From Candidatus Omnitrophota bacterium (GTDB lineage: Bacteria > Omnitrophota > Gorgyraeia > Gygaellales > Profunditerraquicolaceae): DNA of 7,238 bases. The position numbers were made by a program, and so were the translations under genes. The stretch's first letter is position 1. Every line of letters begins with the position of its first letter. The DNA lies in assembly GCA_028719265.1 (NCBI GenBank), contig JAQUKF010000060.1, positions 1-7,238 of the forward strand, in the 5' to 3' direction. A model generated the notes under the pieces. It made no database searches, had not been told where the DNA came from, and was given only the letters and a program-made list of their open reading frames with translations. Shown piece after piece: positions 5,118 through 7,238 of this stretch.

Positions 5118-7238
5118 CTACTTATTCCCTTTCTTCTCTTTGGATATCGAATTAAATATCGCATAGAGCGTAGGAACAAACAGCATGGTTACGAATGTGG
5201 AAACAGATAATCCTCCGATCATGGTTATGCCCAGCGGCTGCCAGGTCTCCGATCCTTCTCCGGTAGAAAGAGCCAAAGGAAGAAGGCCCGCCAAGGTAGT
5301 GATCGTTGTCATAAGCACTGGCCTCAACCTCTCCTTGCCTCCCATGGTAACTGCTTCAAACATGCTTAAGCCGCGGGCGCGCAATATATTTATATAGCTG
5401 ACCAGGACGATAGCGTTGTTTACGACAATACCCATGAGCATGACTATCCCCAAAAAGGTAATCATGCTCAAATTCGTGTTGGTAACCAGGAACGCGAATA
5501 TTACCCCCGTGAAAGTAAATGGTACGGCAAACATGACGATAAATGGGTCAAGGAGCGATTCGAATTGCGCAGCCATGACCATATATACCAGCGACATGCC
5601 CAAAATCAGCAGGAAAGTAAGGTCTTTGAAGGCCTTCCCCTGCTCTTCGGCATCCCCTCCGAAATCTATCATGATATCGGAAGATATGGGGATCTTGCGC
5701 AGTTCGCTCTTTATATCCTCGATCACCTTGCCCATGGAGCGTTTATAAGTATTACACTCCACCCTCACCACTCTCTCCCTGTTCTTTCTCTCTATTTCAA
5801 CCGGCCCGGTGACTTCGTAAATACGGGCGATACTGCTCAGCTTGATCTGCTTGCCGGTAAAAGGAGAAATAATGGTCAGGTTCCCCACATCCTCCGGATT
5901 GGAACGGAATTCATCTTCAAGCCGTACGTATATGTCATAGGTTTCTCCCTTCTCCCTGTATTCGGTAGCAGTCGATCCTTCTACGAACGTCTTTACGCTG
6001 TCGGCTATGGTACGCATGTTAAGCCCAAGACTGGAAGCCTTCTGGCGGTAAACCTCTATCCTTAATTCCGGACGGTTAAGGTCACGTGAGATCGAAACGT
6101 CCGCCGTCCCGGGAATCGCCTCCATCATCTTCTTGACCTTATTGGCAACCTCATCGGTATCTTCGAAAGAATGCCCGATGATCTCAACCTGGATCTGCTT
6201 GCCTCCCGTCCCGGTGATCATTGAGCTTATCGGGTTGCCGGTAGTGATATCCGTCTTGATTACTCCGGGGATCTGCCTGATCCTATTCCTGATGATCTGC
6301 CCGATCTCCTTGACCGATCTTTTTCTCTCTTTTTTCGGCACAAGCTTAGCCCCGCTTGAAACTATGTGGCTGCCTGACTGTCTGCCCATAGAAAGGCTCG
6401 TCGCCGAACCCTGACCGCTGAAAACATACATGAACTTTTCTTCCGGGACATTTTCTTTGAGAATATCTTCCACCTTGTAGGCGACTTTATCCGTCTCTTC
6501 CACTCGCGTGCCTATCGGCAAAGCAATGGTTGAGCGTATATCTCCGGAATCCTCTTCCGGGAAAAACTCATTCCCTACAAACCTTACCAGGAAAAGGCTG
6601 AAGATAAAAACACCCAGGAAACCCAGGACAACCATTTTTTTATGCCCTAAACACCAGGCAAGGACCTTTGCATAAAACTCTTCCAAATTGTTAAAAATAT
6701 GCTCGCTGAAATCATAGAATTTGACAAAGAATTTGTTCCTGCCTTTCTTTTCATCATTGACGCGCATCCACTTCGAACAAAGCATCGGGGTAAAGGTGGA
6801 GGCGGTAAAAAGCGAAGCCACCAGCGTAACCGTGATTATGACCGCAAGGCCTCCGAACATTATCCCGGTTACTCCGGTAATGAATAACATGGGTAAAAAG
6901 ACTACTACGGTGGTAAGAGTTGAGGCGGCGATAGACAAAAACATCTCGGAGGTGCCGAAAATCGCGGCCTCCTGCGGGCGCTTGCCCCTTTCCATGTGGC
7001 GATGCACATTATCCACAACCACAATGGCATTATCTACCACCATACCGATAGCAATGGTCAAAGAGGAAAGACTTATAATATTTATGGTATTTCCGCTCAA
7101 GAAAAGATAGATAAAGGCTATCAGGAGCGAGAAAGGTATGGTCATGGCAATGATCAAGCTGGACAGGAACTGCCGCAGGAAGAACCATACCACCAGGATG
7201 ACAAGGACGCCGCCTGTCCAAACCGTGACCTTCAAAGA
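5118..7238 (-). CDS. RND efflux permease, HAE1 type (N-terminal third outside the window)
   Basis: About 706 residues of a large inner-membrane, proton-driven RND transporter that exports hydrophobic or amphiphilic compounds in AcrB-like complexes. The frame is open to the window edge. The first possible start (TTG at 7235) lies inside what should be TM2, so the true start is upstream and about 340 residues (TM1 and the first periplasmic half) are missing. Numbering from the TTG codon, TM2-TM4 lie at about 5-76, TM5-TM6 at about 95-155, and TM7 near 200. The second periplasmic domain (FFPEEDSGDIR to about residue 535) and TM8-TM12 to the end follow. The TM4 motif is GMVVDNAIVVVDN: Asp68 matches AcrB Asp407, but the next position is Asn where AcrB has Asp408. 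In TM10, GIVVNNAIVLV has Asn606 where AcrB has Lys940. Both variants are common in DN/NN-type HAE1 relatives. The heavy-metal CusA signature is absent. The membrane-fusion partner is probably upstream outside the window; the PII-like gene follows after 2 nt. Confidence 0.95.
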   Translation of the reverse strand, partial: SLKVTVWTGGVLVILVVWFFLRQFLSSLIIAMTIPFSLLIAFIYLFLSGNTINIISLSSLTIAIGMVVDNAIVVVDNVHRHMERGKRPQEAAIFGTSEMFLSIAASTLTTVVVFLPMLFITGVTGIMFGGLAVIITVTLVASLFTASTFTPMLCSKWMRVNDEKKGRNKFFVKFYDFSEHIFNNLEEFYAKVLAWCLGHKKMVVLGFLGVFIFSLFLVRFVGNEFFPEEDSGDIRSTIALPIGTRVEETDKVAYKVEDILKENVPEEKFMYVFSGQGSATSLSMGRQSGSHIVSSGAKLVPKKERKRSVKEIGQIIRNRIRQIPGVIKTDITTGNPISSMITGTGGKQIQVEIIGHSFEDTDEVANKVKKMMEAIPGTADVSISRDLNRPELRIEVYRQKASSLGLNMRTIADSVKTFVEGSTATEYREKGETYDIYVRLEDEFRSNPEDVGNLTIISPFTGKQIKLSSIARIYEVTGPVEIERKNRERVVRVECNTYKRSMGKVIEDIKSELRKIPISSDIMIDFGGDAEEQGKAFKDLTFLLILGMSLVYMVMAAQFESLLDPFIVMFAVPFTFTGVIFAFLVTNTNLSMITFLGIVMLMGIVVNNAIVLVSYINILRARGLSMFEAVTMGGKERLRPVLMTTITTLAGLLPLALSTGEGSETWQPLGITMIGGLSVSTFVTMLFVPTLYAIFNSISKEKKGNK

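Noticed and set aside
5565..6065. Plus-strand open frame of 166 codons opposite the RND permease
   Set aside because: It lies wholly inside a strongly conserved permease reading frame and shows no family motifs.
7030..7235. TTG at 7235 as true start of the permease, and a 63-codon minus-strand frame at 7030-7221
   Set aside because: The TTG lies at the start of the predicted TM2 of a ~1,040-residue family, so the gene simply continues beyond the window. The 63-codon frame is an out-of-frame shadow of the same gene.

Overview
The window reads like a fragment of a diderm (Gram-negative type) bacterial chromosome. It encodes an outer-membrane secretin, a GspC/PilP-like inner-membrane partner and an RND-type pump, all of which need two membranes. 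Base composition is moderate. The TPR protein, the stripped-down MerR-like protein and the GGGGTCAGG hairpin recall candidate phyla such as Omnitrophota or related environmental lineages, but that assignment is a weak inference from style and not from a marker gene. Every gene I can support lies on the minus strand, so the biological order runs from high to low coordinates.

Right part (7238 to 4822): a large RND permease of the HAE1 (hydrophobe/amphiphile efflux) type enters from outside the window without its first ~340 residues. It is followed after 2 nt by a 97-residue PII-fold-like protein. The two are almost certainly co-transcribed. A 17-bp perfect hairpin lies about 20 nt after the second stop and probably ends this transcript.

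Middle (4821 to 4625): a 197-nt non-coding gap. It holds, in minus-strand order, the hairpin (which shares GGGGTCAG with a 19-bp tandem duplication), a plausible sigma70-type promoter, and an 18-bp perfect AT-rich palindrome just ahead of the next gene.

Left part (4624 to 1): a MerR-like mini-regulator (75 aa), then, after a 56-nt AT-rich gap, four tightly packed genes: an ExeA/MshM-type AAA ATPase, a GspC/PilP-like membrane protein (40-nt overlap), a secretin (zero spacing) and a membrane-anchored coiled-coil/TPR protein (ATGA overlap, running off the window edge). This set matches the mshK-L-M-N part of MSHA-type type IV pilus loci, although the order differs. The likely joint job is building and anchoring the outer-membrane channel of a type IV pilus or related type II secretion machine: secretin as channel, PilP/GspC-like protein as the bridge from the inner membrane, ATPase as an assembly factor, TPR protein as scaffold. 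The MerR-like protein and the palindromes around it are candidates for local transcriptional control.
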